DNA of 64,000 nt from Limnohabitans sp. WS1 (GCF_003063265.1 NZ_NERU01000002.1:1-64000), one strand, 5' to 3'. Positions 49,854-59,950 are shown, numbered from the stretch's first letter. Numbers and translations: made by a program. The notes: generated from the letters alone by a model not told the origin.

Positions 49854-51701
49854 ATGTCCGATTTGCTCAAAAACATCGACACCCCGGCCGATCTGCGCCG
49901 CCTGCAGCGCACCGACTTGCCCCAGTTGGCCGACGAACTGCGCCACTGCGTGCTCGACAATGTCTCCAAAACCGGTGGGCACCTGAGCTCCAACCTGGGC
50001 ACGGTGGAGTTGACAGTGGCTTTGCACTACGTCTTCAACACCCCCGAAGACCGCATTGTCTGGGACGTGGGGCACCAAACCTACCCGCACAAAATCCTCA
50101 CGGGTCGACGCGATCGCATGCCCACGTTGCGTCAGTTTGGCGGCCTGTCGGGTTTTCCGCGCCGCGACGAGAGCGAATACGACACCTTTGGCACCGCGCA
50201 CTCGTCCACCAGCATTTCGGCCGCTTTGGGCATGGCCGTGGCGGCCCGCCAAAAAGGCGAGTCGCGCCATTCGATTGCCGTGATTGGCGACGGCGCCATG
50301 ACCGCAGGCATGGCCTTTGAGGCGCTGAACAACGCTGGCGTCGAAGAGTGCAAGCTGTTGGTGATCCTGAACGACAACGACATGTCGATCAGCCCACCCG
50401 TGGGGGCGCTCAACCGCTACCTCGCTCAGCTCATGAGCGGGCGTTTTTATTCGGCGGCCAAGGCCGGGGCCAAGAATGTGCTTAAAAACGCACCGCCCCT
50501 GTTTGAGCTGGCCAAGCGCCTGGAAGAGCACGCCAAGGGCATGGTCGTGCCCGCCACGCTGTTCGAAAAATTCGGCTTCAACTACATCGGCCCCATCGAC
50601 GGGCACGACCTGGAGTCGCTGATTCCGACGCTGGAAAACATCAAGCACCTGGACGGCCCGCAGTTTTTGCATGTGGTGACCAAAAAGGGCCAAGGTTATG
50701 AAAAGGCCGAGGCCGACCCGGTGGCCTACCACGGCCCCGGCAAGTTCGACCCGAATGTGGGCCTGATGCCTGCGGCCACACCTTCTAAAACCACTTTCAC
50801 CCAGGTGTTTGGCCAGTGGCTGTGCGACATGGCCGAGAAAGACATGCGCTTGGTGGGCATCACCCCCGCCATGCGCGAGGGCTCGGGCATGGTGGCTTTC
50901 CACCAGCGCTTTCCCAAACGCTATTACGACGTGGGCATTGCCGAGCAGCACGCCGTGACTTTTGCTGCGGGCATGGCCTGCGAAGGCCTCAAGCCTGTGG
51001 TGGCCATTTACTCCACATTCTTGCAACGCGGCTATGACCAGTTGATCCACGATGTGGCGCTGCAAAACCTGCCGGTGGTGTTCGCCTTGGACCGCGCGGG
51101 CCTGGTGGGTGCTGACGGGGCCACCCACGCGGGGGCTTACGACATCGCCTACATCCGCTGCATCCCCAACATGAGCCTGGCCTGCCCGGCCGATGAACGC
51201 GAATGCCGCCAGCTGCTGAGCACGGCTTATGCACAAAACCACCCGGTGGCGGTGCGCTACCCGCGCGGCGCAGGTGTGGGCACCGAGCCCGGGCGCGACC
51301 TGGACACCCTGCCTTTTGGCAAAGGCGAAGTGCGCCGCCAAGGCGAAAAGCTGGCCATCTTGGCCTTCGGCACCTTGTTGACCCCGGCCCTGCAGGCCGC
51401 TGAAAAGCTCAATGCCACCGTGGTCAACATGCGCTGGGTCAAACCACTGGATGTGGCGTTGTTGGCCCAAATCGCCCAAAGCCACGAGCGTTTGGTGACG
51501 GTGGAGGAGGGCTGCATCATGGGTGGCGCGGGCAGCGCTGTGGCCGAGGCCCTGCAGACCTTGCAGATCACCCGGCCCGTCTTGCACCTGGGCTTGCCCG
51601 ACGTGTTCATTGAGCATGGCGACCCGGCCAAGCTTTTGTCCATGCAAGGGCTTGATGCGGCGGGCATAGAAAAGTCCATTGGTCAGCGTTGGCCTGCTTG
51701 A
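49854..51701 (+). CDS. dxs: 1-Deoxy-D-xylulose-5-phosphate synthase
   Basis: A 615-aa thiamine diphosphate enzyme. The TPP motif reads [18 protein letters not shown] with NDN downstream, transketolase-like segments include [16 protein letters not shown], and the C-terminal domain is intact. It makes DXP from pyruvate and glyceraldehyde-3-phosphate, the entry step of the MEP pathway. It starts one base after ispA. The length matches the family. Confidence 0.96.
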   Translation: MSDLLKNIDTPADLRRLQRTDLPQLADELRHCVLDNVSKTGGHLSSNLGTVELTVALHYVFNTPEDRIVWDVGHQTYPHKILTGRRDRMPTLRQFGGLSGFPRRDESEYDTFGTAHSSTSISAALGMAVAARQKGESRHSIAVIGDGAMTAGMAFEALNNAGVEECKLLVILNDNDMSISPPVGALNRYLAQLMSGRFYSAAKAGAKNVLKNAPPLFELAKRLEEHAKGMVVPATLFEKFGFNYIGPIDGHDLESLIPTLENIKHLDGPQFLHVVTKKGQGYEKAEADPVAYHGPGKFDPNVGLMPAATPSKTTFTQVFGQWLCDMAEKDMRLVGITPAMREGSGMVAFHQRFPKRYYDVGIAEQHAVTFAAGMACEGLKPVVAIYSTFLQRGYDQLIHDVALQNLPVVFALDRAGLVGADGATHAGAYDIAYIRCIPNMSLACPADERECRQLLSTAYAQNHPVAVRYPRGAGVGTEPGRDLDTLPFGKGEVRRQGEKLAILAFGTLLTPALQAAEKLNATVVNMRWVKPLDVALLAQIAQSHERLVTVEEGCIMGGAGSAVAEALQTLQITRPVLHLGLPDVFIEHGDPAKLLSMQGLDAAGIEKSIGQRWPA

Positions 51702-51890
51702 ATTCAATTCAACAAGTTTTGAAAAGCTTTCAATTTTTGTTGTTGCTTCAACTTTGTTGAATTTCAATCCCCATTAAAAGGGTAAACCCCCCCATTTTTG
51801 GCTTGAACAGCTTCCTACAATACGCTTCGACTTGTGAGTCAACGCTCGGTTGTCCCGGGCGTGTCTTTAATTTTCAACAGGAGTCCATTC

Positions 51891-52970
51891 ATGGATCGTC
51901 GTTCCGTCATTAAAAACGCTGGCATTGCCGGTATTTTGGCTGCGGGTGCTGCACCTGCCGTTCATGCTCAAGCCGCTTTGCGCTGGCGTCTGACCTCCAG
52001 CTTCCCCAAGGCGCTGGACACTTTGTTTGGTGTGAACGATGTGTTCGCAGCCAAGGTCAAAGAGATGACCGGCGGCAAATTCGAGATCACCACCCACGCG
52101 GCCGGTGAATTGGTGCCTGCTTTTGGCACCATTGACGCCACCAAAGACGGCACTGTGGAAATGTCCAACACCGCGCCTTACTATTACTTCGGCAAGGACG
52201 AAGTGTTTGCTTTGGGTTGCGCCATTCCTTTTGGCTTGAACAGCCGTCAAATGACAGCCTGGATGCTGCATGGCAATGGCATGAAGTTGATGCGCGAGCA
52301 CTATAACAACTACAACATCGTCAACTTCGTGATGGGCAACACCGGCGCTCAAATGGGCGGCTGGTTCCGCAAGCCCATCAAGTCCTTGGCTGACTTCAAA
52401 GGCACCAAATTCCGCGTGGGCGGCTTTGCCGGCAAAGTCGTCGAGCGCATCGGTGGCGTGCCCCAAAACATCCCCGGCGGCGAGATTTACCAAGCCCTGG
52501 AAAAAGGCACGATCGATGCGGCCGAGTGGGTGGGTCCATACGACGACTTCAAGTTGGGCTTTTACAAAGTCGCTAAAAACTACGCTTACCCAGGTTGGTG
52601 GGAAGGTGGTCCTCAGCTGGACTTGCACATCAACAAAAAAGCCTATGACAGCTTGTCCAGCGAGTACAAAGCGATCATCGAAGCTGCCTCCAGTTTCGCA
52701 GCGACGGACATGCAAGCCCGCTATGACGCTCGCAACGCGGCCGCTCTCAAGAACTTGGTCGCTGGTGGTGCCAAGTTGTTCCCCTTCCCCAAGGACTTGA
52801 TGGACGCAGCTTTCAAAGAATCCATGGCGCTGTACGACGAAATCGGTGCCAAAAACCCTGGTTGGAAAAAAATCTACGCCGATTACTCTGGATTCCGAAA
52901 AGAAGCCAATCAGTGGTTCCGTTTCACCGAAGCACGCTTCGACAGCTACATGCAATCGGCCAAGCTGTAA
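51891..52970 (+). CDS. dctP: TRAP transporter solute-binding protein (TakP-like)
   Basis: A 359-aa periplasmic binding protein with a twin-arginine-like signal (MDRRSVIKNAG ending AVHAQ). The DctP fold signature (RVGGFAGKVVERIGGVPQNI, WVGPYDDFKLGF) resembles TakP, which binds 2-oxo acids. CAGGAG precedes ATG 51891, so the longer frame is ruled out. It works with the DctQ/DctM permease genes after a 280-bp gap with a terminator, which may adjust stoichiometry. Confidence 0.9.
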   Translation: MDRRSVIKNAGIAGILAAGAAPAVHAQAALRWRLTSSFPKALDTLFGVNDVFAAKVKEMTGGKFEITTHAAGELVPAFGTIDATKDGTVEMSNTAPYYYFGKDEVFALGCAIPFGLNSRQMTAWMLHGNGMKLMREHYNNYNIVNFVMGNTGAQMGGWFRKPIKSLADFKGTKFRVGGFAGKVVERIGGVPQNIPGGEIYQALEKGTIDAAEWVGPYDDFKLGFYKVAKNYAYPGWWEGGPQLDLHINKKAYDSLSSEYKAIIEAASSFAATDMQARYDARNAAALKNLVAGGAKLFPFPKDLMDAAFKESMALYDEIGAKNPGWKKIYADYSGFRKEANQWFRFTEARFDSYMQSAKL

Positions 52971-52996
52971 TCCAGCCTGCAAGATCCGCATGACAC

Positions 52997-53018
52997 AAGG
53001 CCCTTCGGGGCCTTTTGT
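52997..53018 (+). terminator. Rho-independent terminator after dctP
   Basis: AAGGCCC and GGGCCTT pair around a TTCG loop and are followed by TTGTTTT. It lies 27 bp past the dctP stop and probably lowers transcription of the membrane components downstream. Confidence 0.8.
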
Positions 53019-53250
53019 TTTGAGTGATTCCAGCTCAGGGCCGCTGCATCAGGCGCAGTTCTTGCGCAGCACCTTGCCTGGGTGGCCGCTCAGAACGCAG
53101 CCTCCAGACTCAAGGGTTATCCCTGAAAACCAGGGGTTTTGAAAAGCGCTCACGGCAAGCGATAAAAATATCAAGCCGCCGATCAACCCTGAAAGCACGT
53201 TTGCAGGTTAACGCAGACTTACAATTGCGCCAGTTTTTCTGGAGGACAAC

Positions 53251-53853
53251 ATGTCTTTTTTCTTGTTGATTTCACGGGGCATTGACCGTTTGAATCAGGG
53301 TGTGGGCCTTTTCACCACTTGGTTGATTTTGGCCACCACTTTGATCAGCGCTGGCAACGCCATTGTGCGCAAGGCCTTCGATTTGAGCTCAAACGCGCTT
53401 TTGGAAATTCAGTGGTACCTGTTTGCCGCTGTGTTTTTGTTGGGTGCGGGTTATGGCTTGCTCAAGAACTCGCATGTGCGCATCGATTTCATTTCGGGGA
53501 TGCTCAGCCCGCGCATGCGCAACTGGATTGATGTGGGCGGCATTGTGTTGGCCTTGTTCCCTTTTTGCGTCATTTGCATTTACCTGTCCTGGCCACTGTT
53601 CATGCAGGCTTACAACACGGGTGAAATGTCATCCAACGCGGGCGGCCTGATCCGCTGGCCTGTGTATGCGCTGGTGCCTGCTGGCTTTGCCTTGCTCATG
53701 CTGCAAGGCGTGTCGGAGTTGATCAAGCGTTTGGCCTTTTTGTTGGGGCAGGGCGAAGATGTTTTGTCGTCAGATGAAACGATGTCTGACGAACAAAAAG
53801 AACTCTTGGAACTTGAAAAGATTGCGCAACAACAAGCGCTGGGAGCACGTTGA
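53251..53853 (+). CDS. dctQ: TRAP transporter small permease DctQ
   Basis: A 200-aa membrane protein with four TM helices (NAIVRKAFDLSSNALLEIQW is the usual TM2 area). An acidic/Gln-rich tail follows the last helix. GGAGGA-like sites precede ATG 53251. Its TGA overlaps the start of dctM (ATGA). Confidence 0.9.
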   Translation: MSFFLLISRGIDRLNQGVGLFTTWLILATTLISAGNAIVRKAFDLSSNALLEIQWYLFAAVFLLGAGYGLLKNSHVRIDFISGMLSPRMRNWIDVGGIVLALFPFCVICIYLSWPLFMQAYNTGEMSSNAGGLIRWPVYALVPAGFALLMLQGVSELIKRLAFLLGQGEDVLSSDETMSDEQKELLELEKIAQQQALGAR

Positions 53854-55640
53854 TGGAAGCGACATTTCTGGCACAAAACTTTGTGCCCATCATGTTTGGT
53901 GGCTTGTTGGTTTTGCTGTTGACAGGTTTTCCGGTGGCCTTCGCTTTGGCCGCTTGCGGTTTGGGCTTTGGCTTCATTGGCATGGAGGCGGGGCTTTTTC
54001 CGCCATCCTTGTTCCAAGCTTTGCCGCTGCGAATATTTGGCATCATGCAAAACGACACCTTGCTGGCCATTCCGTTTTTCACCTTCATGGGCATCATCTT
54101 GCAGAAATCCGGCATGGCCGAAGACCTGCTTGAAACCGTGGGTCAGGTGTTTGGACCGGTGCGCGGCGGTGTGGCCATCGCGGTGATTTTGGTCGGGGCC
54201 TTGCTGGCTGCGACCACGGGGGTGGTGGCCGCAGCGGTCATCTCCATGGGCCTGATCTCTTTGCCCATCATGCTGCGCTACGGTTACAGCCGGGTGATTG
54301 CCACAGGGGCCATCACAGCTTCTGGCACTTTGGCACAAGCCATTCCGCCTTCTTTGGTTTTGATTGTGCTGGCCGACCAGTTGGGTCGCTCGGTGGGCGA
54401 CATGTATGCCGGTGCCTTGGTGCCGGGCTTGTTGCTGGTGGGTTTGTATGTGCTGTTCATCGTGGTGGTGGCGATTTTCAAGCCTGCCATGGTGCCGGCC
54501 TTGCCGCCAGAGGCCCGCATCTACCGCGAAGCCAATGGCAAATCGGGCCATGTGTCCTTGGCCTTTTTGTTGATTTTGTGCACCGTGGTGGGCTATGCCT
54601 GGGCCTCGGCACACGACAGCATCATGATGGCTTGGTTGGACCGCACCCAGGCAGCACCGGGTGACGAAGTGGTCATCATGTCCATGACGGTTGCTTCTTT
54701 GGTTGCTTTGGGTTTGGCCATTGTCAACCGCCTCACGGGCATGGGCTTGTTGTCCAAATTGGCCGAGCAGGTGACCTTTGTTCTGATGCCGCCCTTGATT
54801 TTGATTTTCCTGGTGTTGGGCACCATCTTTCTCGGTGTGGCCACGCCCACCGAGGGCGGGGCCATGGGGGCTTTGGGTGCTTTGATTCTGGCGATTGGCA
54901 AAGGCCGTCTGGGTAAGGCCCTTTTGAACCAAGCCTTGGAGAGCACCGCCAAGTTGGCTTCGTTTGTGCTGTTCATTCTCATCGGTTCGACCGTGTTCAG
55001 TTTCACGTTCAACGCGGCCGACGGGCACATCTGGGTCGAACACTTGTTTGTCGACATGCCGGGTGGCGCCATCGGTTTCCTGATCGTGGTGAACTTGCTG
55101 ATTTTCATCTTGGGCTGTTTCATCGATTTCTTTGAGATCGCTTTCATCGTGATCCCGATCCTGGCGCCTGTGGCCGAAAAGATCTTGCCTGGCCTCGTGC
55201 CCGGCATGACACCTGACCAGGCCATGATCTGGTTTGGTGTGATCGTGGCGATGAACCTGCAGACCTCCTTCCTGACACCGCCCTTTGGTTTTGCCTTGTT
55301 CTACCTGCGCAGTGTTGCGCCCAAGAACGATTACAAAGACCGTGTCACCGGAGAGAACATCCGCGCGGTGACCACCACTGAGATCTACAAAGGCTCGATC
55401 GCATTCATCATCCTGCAGTTGATCATGGTGGCCGCCATCATCATGGTGCCGTCTTTGGTCACAGGTGGCCTGCAAGAAGGCGTCAAGATTGATGCGGATG
55501 CTGCTTTGGAGCAGATGCTGGAGAGTGAAAGTCAAACCCAGGATGAACAAGCTGATGATCTCAAGCCTGAAGGCGAAGAAGGTCAAGAGGATGATCCTGC
55601 TAAAGCCTTGGAAGCCGAAATGAAGGCTGAAAAGAAGTAA
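53853..55640 (+). CDS. dctM: TRAP transporter large permease DctM
   Basis: A 595-aa transporter with 12-14 TM helices and the DctM repeats MLRYGYSRVIATGAITASGT and VATPTEGGAMGALGAL. It uses a Na+ or H+ gradient for uptake. The ATG at 53853 is preferred over TTG 53850. The last 50 residues (DADAALEQMLESESQ and following) form an unusual acidic, Lys/Glu-rich soluble tail not needed for transport. Confidence 0.92.
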   Translation: MEATFLAQNFVPIMFGGLLVLLLTGFPVAFALAACGLGFGFIGMEAGLFPPSLFQALPLRIFGIMQNDTLLAIPFFTFMGIILQKSGMAEDLLETVGQVFGPVRGGVAIAVILVGALLAATTGVVAAAVISMGLISLPIMLRYGYSRVIATGAITASGTLAQAIPPSLVLIVLADQLGRSVGDMYAGALVPGLLLVGLYVLFIVVVAIFKPAMVPALPPEARIYREANGKSGHVSLAFLLILCTVVGYAWASAHDSIMMAWLDRTQAAPGDEVVIMSMTVASLVALGLAIVNRLTGMGLLSKLAEQVTFVLMPPLILIFLVLGTIFLGVATPTEGGAMGALGALILAIGKGRLGKALLNQALESTAKLASFVLFILIGSTVFSFTFNAADGHIWVEHLFVDMPGGAIGFLIVVNLLIFILGCFIDFFEIAFIVIPILAPVAEKILPGLVPGMTPDQAMIWFGVIVAMNLQTSFLTPPFGFALFYLRSVAPKNDYKDRVTGENIRAVTTTEIYKGSIAFIILQLIMVAAIIMVPSLVTGGLQEGVKIDADAALEQMLESESQTQDEQADDLKPEGEEGQEDDPAKALEAEMKAEKK

Positions 55641-55672
55641 AGCAGGGTTGCGCCAACCTGATTCCACCCACA

Positions 55673-55697
55673 AGCCCGGTTCGCCGGGCTTTTTTTG
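55673..55697 (+). terminator. Rho-independent terminator after dctM
   Basis: AGCCCGG and CCGGGCT pair around a TTCG loop followed by seven T. It separates the TRAP operon from the tungstate genes. Confidence 0.85.
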
Positions 55698-55819
55698 TGG
55701 ATGCATTTTGTCCGGACCATGGAGACGAGATGGCGCGGGTTCAACCTATGCAAACTTGTTCATAGTGGACTCCCCTCATGGCTTGAAGGGTGCTTGTCCC
55801 TTAGCATCCACACCGTTGT

Positions 55820-56563
55820 ATGAATACCTTCTCCGACAGCGTCCATGCGGCGCTGCTTCTCGTCACCTCTCTTGATCCTGGCTTATGGGTGGTCGTCACC
55901 CGGTCTTTGGCCGTCAGTGCCACGGCCTGCCTGCTGGCCTATGGCGTGGGCGTGGCATTGGGGGCTTGGCTGGCGGTGTCGCGATTTCGCGGCAGGGGCG
56001 CTGTGCTGGTGGGCTTGAACACTTTGCTGGCGCTGCCTTCGGTGGTGGTGGGCTTGGTGGTGTATTTGCTGCTGTCGCGCACCGGGCCTTTGGGTTTTTT
56101 GGGCTGGATGTTCAGTTTCAAGGCCATGGTGCTGGCCCAGTTTATTTTGGTGGTGCCCGTGGTGGCCGCGCTCACGCGCCAGGTGGTTGAAGACGTGGAG
56201 CGCCAGCATGGCGAGCAGTGGGCCTCACTCGGCGCAGGGCCTTGGGTGCGCAGTTTGTTGCTGGCTTGGGATGAACGACTGGCCTTGCTCACCATTGGCG
56301 TCACCGCCTTTGGCCGCGCCATCTCGGAGGTGGGCGCGGTCATGATCGTGGGCGGCAACATCGACGGCTTCACGCGCGTCATGACCACCGCCATTGCCCT
56401 GGAGACCAGCAAAGGCGATTTGCCGCTGGCGCTGGGGTTGGGCATGGTTTTGCTGGCGGTGGTGCTGCTGCTCAATGCGCTGGTGGCGGGGCTGCGCCTG
56501 TGGGGTGAGCGGCGCTGCGCGCGATCCGCGCCAGAGGGTAGAACCACTGAGGTGCAGCCATGA
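55820..56563 (+). CDS. tupB: Tungstate ABC transporter permease TupB
   Basis: A 247-aa permease with five or six TM segments and the ABC loop EQWASLGAGPWVRSLLLAW. The family landmark AISEVGAVMIVGGNIDGFTR follows. It overlaps tupC by 4 bases. It is placed directly upstream of tungsten-enzyme genes, which supports tungstate over molybdate. Confidence 0.9.
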   Translation: MNTFSDSVHAALLLVTSLDPGLWVVVTRSLAVSATACLLAYGVGVALGAWLAVSRFRGRGAVLVGLNTLLALPSVVVGLVVYLLLSRTGPLGFLGWMFSFKAMVLAQFILVVPVVAALTRQVVEDVERQHGEQWASLGAGPWVRSLLLAWDERLALLTIGVTAFGRAISEVGAVMIVGGNIDGFTRVMTTAIALETSKGDLPLALGLGMVLLAVVLLLNALVAGLRLWGERRCARSAPEGRTTEVQP

Positions 56564-57282
56564 GTGCCGCGCAGATTGGCTTGGACGCGGTGAGCGTGCA
56601 ACTGGGGTCACAAGCAGCCTTGAAGAGCGTGAGCTTGCGCATCGAAGCGGGCGAGCGCGTGGCGCTGGTGGGAGCCAATGGCTCGGGCAAAAGCACTTTG
56701 CTGCGCACCCTGCATGGTCTGGTGCTGCCCTCGCAAGGCCAGGTTTTGCAAGTGCCGGGGGTGCGCCAGGCCATGCTGTTTCAAAGGCCGCATTTGTTGC
56801 GCCTGTCCGCCTTGAACAATGTCGCGCTGGGCTTGTGGCTGGACCGTGCACGCGGCCTGTCTTGGGCCGCTGCCAAGGCACTGGCACAACAGGCCTTGGA
56901 GCGCGTCGGTTTGTTGTCTGTGGAGCAGCAAAACGGCCGCCAGTTGTCGGGTGGGCAGCAGCAGCGCCTGGCCTTGGCCCGCGCTTGGGCACGCCAGCCC
57001 GATGTGCTGCTGCTGGACGAACCCACGGCCAGCCTGGACCCTCACGCCAAGCGCGAAGTCGAAGCCCTGATGGCCGAATTTGCCTGTGCCCCAGAACGGC
57101 CGCTGACCTTGGTCTGGGCCAGCCACAACCTGGGCCAAGTCAAGCGCTTGGCCACCCGCGTCATTTATCTGGAGTTCGGTCAAGTGATGGCCGACTTGCC
57201 CGTGGCCGATTTTTTCAACCCCGAACTGCTGGCCGAGTGCAGCCCAGCAGCCCATGCTTTTGTTCAAGGAGAACTTTCATGA
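56560..57282 (+). CDS. tupC: Tungstate ABC transporter ATPase TupC
   Basis: A 240-aa ABC ATPase with Walker A (GANGSGKST), signature (LSGGQQQRLALARAWA) and Walker B (VLLLDEPTA). The stop overlaps the tupA start (ATGA). It energises tungstate import. Confidence 0.92.
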   Translation: MSAAQIGLDAVSVQLGSQAALKSVSLRIEAGERVALVGANGSGKSTLLRTLHGLVLPSQGQVLQVPGVRQAMLFQRPHLLRLSALNNVALGLWLDRARGLSWAAAKALAQQALERVGLLSVEQQNGRQLSGGQQQRLALARAWARQPDVLLLDEPTASLDPHAKREVEALMAEFACAPERPLTLVWASHNLGQVKRLATRVIYLEFGQVMADLPVADFFNPELLAECSPAAHAFVQGELS

Positions 57283-58094
57283 CCTTTCCATCTTCTATGA
57301 CCCGTCGCGCTCTGGTGTGCGCGGTGTTGGCCACCACTTCGGTGTGGGCACAAGCCCAGTCCATCGTCATGTCGTCCACCACATCGACTGAGCAGTCAGG
57401 TTTGTTTGCGCACCTCTTGCCGGCCTTTAAAAAGGCCAGTGGCCTGGACGTGAAAGTGGTGGCCCTGGGCACAGGCCAGGCGCTGGACATGGCGCGGCGC
57501 GGTGATGCCGATGTGGTGTTTGTGCACGACCAAGTGGCCGAAGAAAAATTCGTGGCCGATGGCTTTGGCATCAAGCGCTTGCCGGTGATGTACAACGACT
57601 TTGTGCTGATCGGCCCCAAGGCCGACCCGGCAGCCACCAAGGGCAAAGACATTGTGGCGGCCTTGGCCAAGTTGTCGGCAGGCAATGCTGCCTTTGTGTC
57701 GCGCGGTGACAAGAGCGGCACACACGCGGCCGAACTGCGTTTTTGGAAGATGGCCAATCTAGCTGACAAAAAAGGCAGCGGCTACAAGGAATGCGGCTGC
57801 GGCATGGGCCCGGCTTTGAACATTGCGGCGTCTTCCGGCGGCTATGTGTTGGCCGACCGCGCCACTTGGCTGAACTTCAAAAACCGCGCCGATCTGGCCA
57901 TTTTGGTGGAGGGTGACCAACGTCTGTTCAACCAATACGGCGTCATGGTGGTCAACCCGGCCAAACATGCGCACGTCAAACAGGCCGATGCGCAAAAGTT
58001 TGTGGACTGGATCACCTCGGCCGCTGGTCAGGGTGTGATTGCCGACTACAAAATCGGCGGCGAGCAGTTGTTTTTCCCGAACGCGGGGAAGTGA
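57279..58094 (+). CDS. tupA: Tungstate-binding protein TupA
   Basis: A 271-aa periplasmic binding protein with a signal peptide (TRRALVCAVLATTSVWAQAQ) and the TupA hallmark STTSTEQSGLFAHLLP near the mature start, followed by RGDADVVFVHDQVAEEKFVA. AAGGAGA precedes ATG 57279. The order tupB-tupC-tupA differs from the common tupABC order. It should bind tungstate with high affinity. Confidence 0.92.
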   Translation: MTFPSSMTRRALVCAVLATTSVWAQAQSIVMSSTTSTEQSGLFAHLLPAFKKASGLDVKVVALGTGQALDMARRGDADVVFVHDQVAEEKFVADGFGIKRLPVMYNDFVLIGPKADPAATKGKDIVAALAKLSAGNAAFVSRGDKSGTHAAELRFWKMANLADKKGSGYKECGCGMGPALNIAASSGGYVLADRATWLNFKNRADLAILVEGDQRLFNQYGVMVVNPAKHAHVKQADAQKFVDWITSAAGQGVIADYKIGGEQLFFPNAGK

Positions 58095-58106
58095 TCTGAC
58101 ACTGGG

Positions 58107-59294
58107 TCAGCTTTTGGGCAAGCCGAGTTTGCGGTACACCGTGGCTCGGCTGATGCCCAAGGCCCGGGCCGCTTCGGCCACATTGCCTCGCGCCTGTTTG
58201 ACGGCTTCGCGGATCATCTCGGTTTGTGCGTCTTTCAGGCCTTTGGGGACTTGGGCCATGGCCGCAATTGGGGGCTCGGGGTGCGCGGTGTGGGCACCAT
58301 GGCCTGAAGGTGCGGCGTGAAAAGCCTGCGCCGAAGACCCTGCCAGCCAGGCCTGCGTTTGCAAGCGCAGCCCTGACCACAGGGGCAACTCTTGGGTCTG
58401 CGCTGCGCCTTTGCTGTTTCGCCGGGCCGCGTCGAACAGGTTTTCCCAAGCAGAGGCAAACACATCGCTGGCGTGCAAGGACTCGCCTTGCGGCGTGGGC
58501 GACAAAGACAACATTTGACGCGCGGTCGGGTTGGCACCCAAGATGTGGCCGTTGGGGCCCAAGGTGATCAAGCCGTCGCTGTCGTCGCCGGCTTGGTTGC
58601 CGGGCCAGTTCAGGCGCAGCACCAGCGCGTGTCCGGTGGACAGCAGCCAGCTGTTTTCGATGCTGCGGGCCGAGCGCCGCACCAGATGTTTCAGGGCCGG
58701 GCGTTCGGTGGTTTCGATGCCCGTCAGGTCCAGCATGCCCGCGCACAAGCCGTCAGGACCAAAAACCGGTGCCCCGGCGCAGCTGTAGACGCTGTTGTCC
58801 TGAAAAAAATGCTCACCCCGGTGGAGCCAGACCGGTTGCAGTTCGCTCAAGGCAGCACTGATGGACGTGGTGCCCACCGAGCGTTCTGACAGGTCCACGC
58901 CCACACGGGCAATGGCGTCGGCGCGGCGGTCTTGGCGGTCCACCGGGCCGTGCACATCGACCACGATGCCTTGTGCATTGGTCAAGATGGCGAAATAGCG
59001 GATGTCGGCAATCGCACGGGCCAGCTCCACCAGCACAGGCTGGGCCGCCTGCACCAGTGGGCGGCTGTTTTCTTGTACGCGGCGCATTTGCTGAGCCGAA
59101 ACGGTGTCAAACCCTACGCTTTGCTGCGGCTGCAGGCCCATGGCCAGGCAGCGTTTCCAGGACTGGGTCAGCCAAGGTGACACACCTGCCAGCGATTCGC
59201 CGGGGCGCAAGTGGCCAGAGCGCCCCTGAAACACCAGATCACGGGCTTGTTCTATCCGCTGCAAGCGGTCGCTGTTGAGGGCAGTCAGGGGCAT
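58107..59294 (-). CDS. GAF-domain transcriptional regulator with Fis-type HTH
   Basis: A 395-aa protein like the AcoR group: a GAF-type sensor (residues about 60-220, including YFAILTNAQGIVVDV, SVGTTSISAAL and GAPVFGPDGLCAGMLDLTG) and a C-terminal Fis helix-turn-helix (GNVAEAARALGISRATVYRK). The AAA+ domain needed for sigma-54 activation is absent. It is divergent from the AOR operon, with a 150-bp spacer, and probably controls it in response to a ligand such as an aldehyde. It is convergent with tupBCA. Confidence 0.87.
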   Translation of the reverse strand: MPLTALNSDRLQRIEQARDLVFQGRSGHLRPGESLAGVSPWLTQSWKRCLAMGLQPQQSVGFDTVSAQQMRRVQENSRPLVQAAQPVLVELARAIADIRYFAILTNAQGIVVDVHGPVDRQDRRADAIARVGVDLSERSVGTTSISAALSELQPVWLHRGEHFFQDNSVYSCAGAPVFGPDGLCAGMLDLTGIETTERPALKHLVRRSARSIENSWLLSTGHALVLRLNWPGNQAGDDSDGLITLGPNGHILGANPTARQMLSLSPTPQGESLHASDVFASAWENLFDAARRNSKGAAQTQELPLWSGLRLQTQAWLAGSSAQAFHAAPSGHGAHTAHPEPPIAAMAQVPKGLKDAQTEMIREAVKQARGNVAEAARALGISRATVYRKLGLPKS

Positions 59295-59328
59295 GTCAGA
59301 TGTGTATCAAGCTGAGAATTTTTGCGTC

Positions 59329-59349
59329 AACCCTGTCAAACCTAGGGTT
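59329..59349. promoter_or_regulatory. Inverted repeat in the regulator-AOR intergenic region
   Basis: AACCCT and AGGGTT form a 6-bp inverted repeat with a 9-bp spacer, midway between the divergent starts. It is a candidate site for the GAF/Fis regulator; support is positional only. Confidence 0.35.
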
Positions 59350-59447
59350 AATCCGTATCGGTTTACAGGTGTATGCGCCAACAATGGCTATGCATTCTGA
59401 TTCATAAGCGCGAGCTTGACCAGCCCGCCAATTCACAGGAGATCCAC

Positions 59448-59924
59448 ATGCAGAAAGTCCTGCACATCAATCCGGACAAATGTACCGGCTGCTTGCAGTG
59501 CGAAATGGCCTGTTCTTTCGAGAACTACGGCACATACGCCACATCCAAGTCGCGCATCAAGGTGTTCGACTTCCACCACACCGGCAAAAAAGTGCCTTAC
59601 ACCTGCACCCAGTGCGATGAAGCCTGGTGCTTGCACGCCTGCCCAGTGGAAGCCATCACCGTGGACAAAGTCACGGGCGCCAAGGTGGTCAACGAGTCCA
59701 CCTGCGTGGGTTGCAAGGTGTGCACCATCGCCTGCCCATTTGGCACGATCAACTATGTGCAAGAAACTGGCAAGGTGCAAAAGTGCGACCTGTGCGGTGG
59801 CGATCCAGCTTGCGCTGATGCCTGCCCCACCGGCGCCATCACCTTCGTCGATGCCAACTGGACTGGTATGGACAAAATGAAACAGTGGGCCGACAAGTTG
59901 GGCAATCAGCCCTCTGCGGCTTAA
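59448..59924 (+). CDS. aorA: Tungsten aldehyde oxidoreductase Fe-S subunit AorA
   Basis: A 158-aa polyferredoxin with four [4Fe-4S] Cys sets: CTGCLQCEMAC, CTQCDEAWCLHAC, CVGCKVCTIAC and CDLCGGDPACADAC. ACAGGAG lies before ATG 59448. In Aromatoleum aromaticum the AOR has an AorA subunit that carries electrons between the tungsten and FAD subunits; this gene fits that place and size. It is the first gene of the operon. Confidence 0.9.
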   Translation: MQKVLHINPDKCTGCLQCEMACSFENYGTYATSKSRIKVFDFHHTGKKVPYTCTQCDEAWCLHACPVEAITVDKVTGAKVVNESTCVGCKVCTIACPFGTINYVQETGKVQKCDLCGGDPACADACPTGAITFVDANWTGMDKMKQWADKLGNQPSAA

Positions 59925-59950
59925 ACCCCCCACCCTTAAGGAGCATCAAC

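Noticed and set aside
49710-51767. 685-aa minus-strand open frame
   Set aside because: It is antisense to dxs, is rich in His/Gln/Gly from codon mirroring, and has no family signature.
53610-55706. 698-aa minus-strand open frame
   Set aside because: It is antisense to the DctQ/DctM genes; the composition is low complexity and no domain was recognised.
56394-58094. 566-aa open frame spanning tupC and tupA
   Set aside because: Its first half is an out-of-frame reading of tupB and tupC; tupA has its own RBS, start and signal peptide at 57279.
59295-59447. Sigma-54 promoter upstream of aorA
   Set aside because: No GG-N10-GC pair with correct flanks was found, and the nearby regulator lacks the AAA+ domain.
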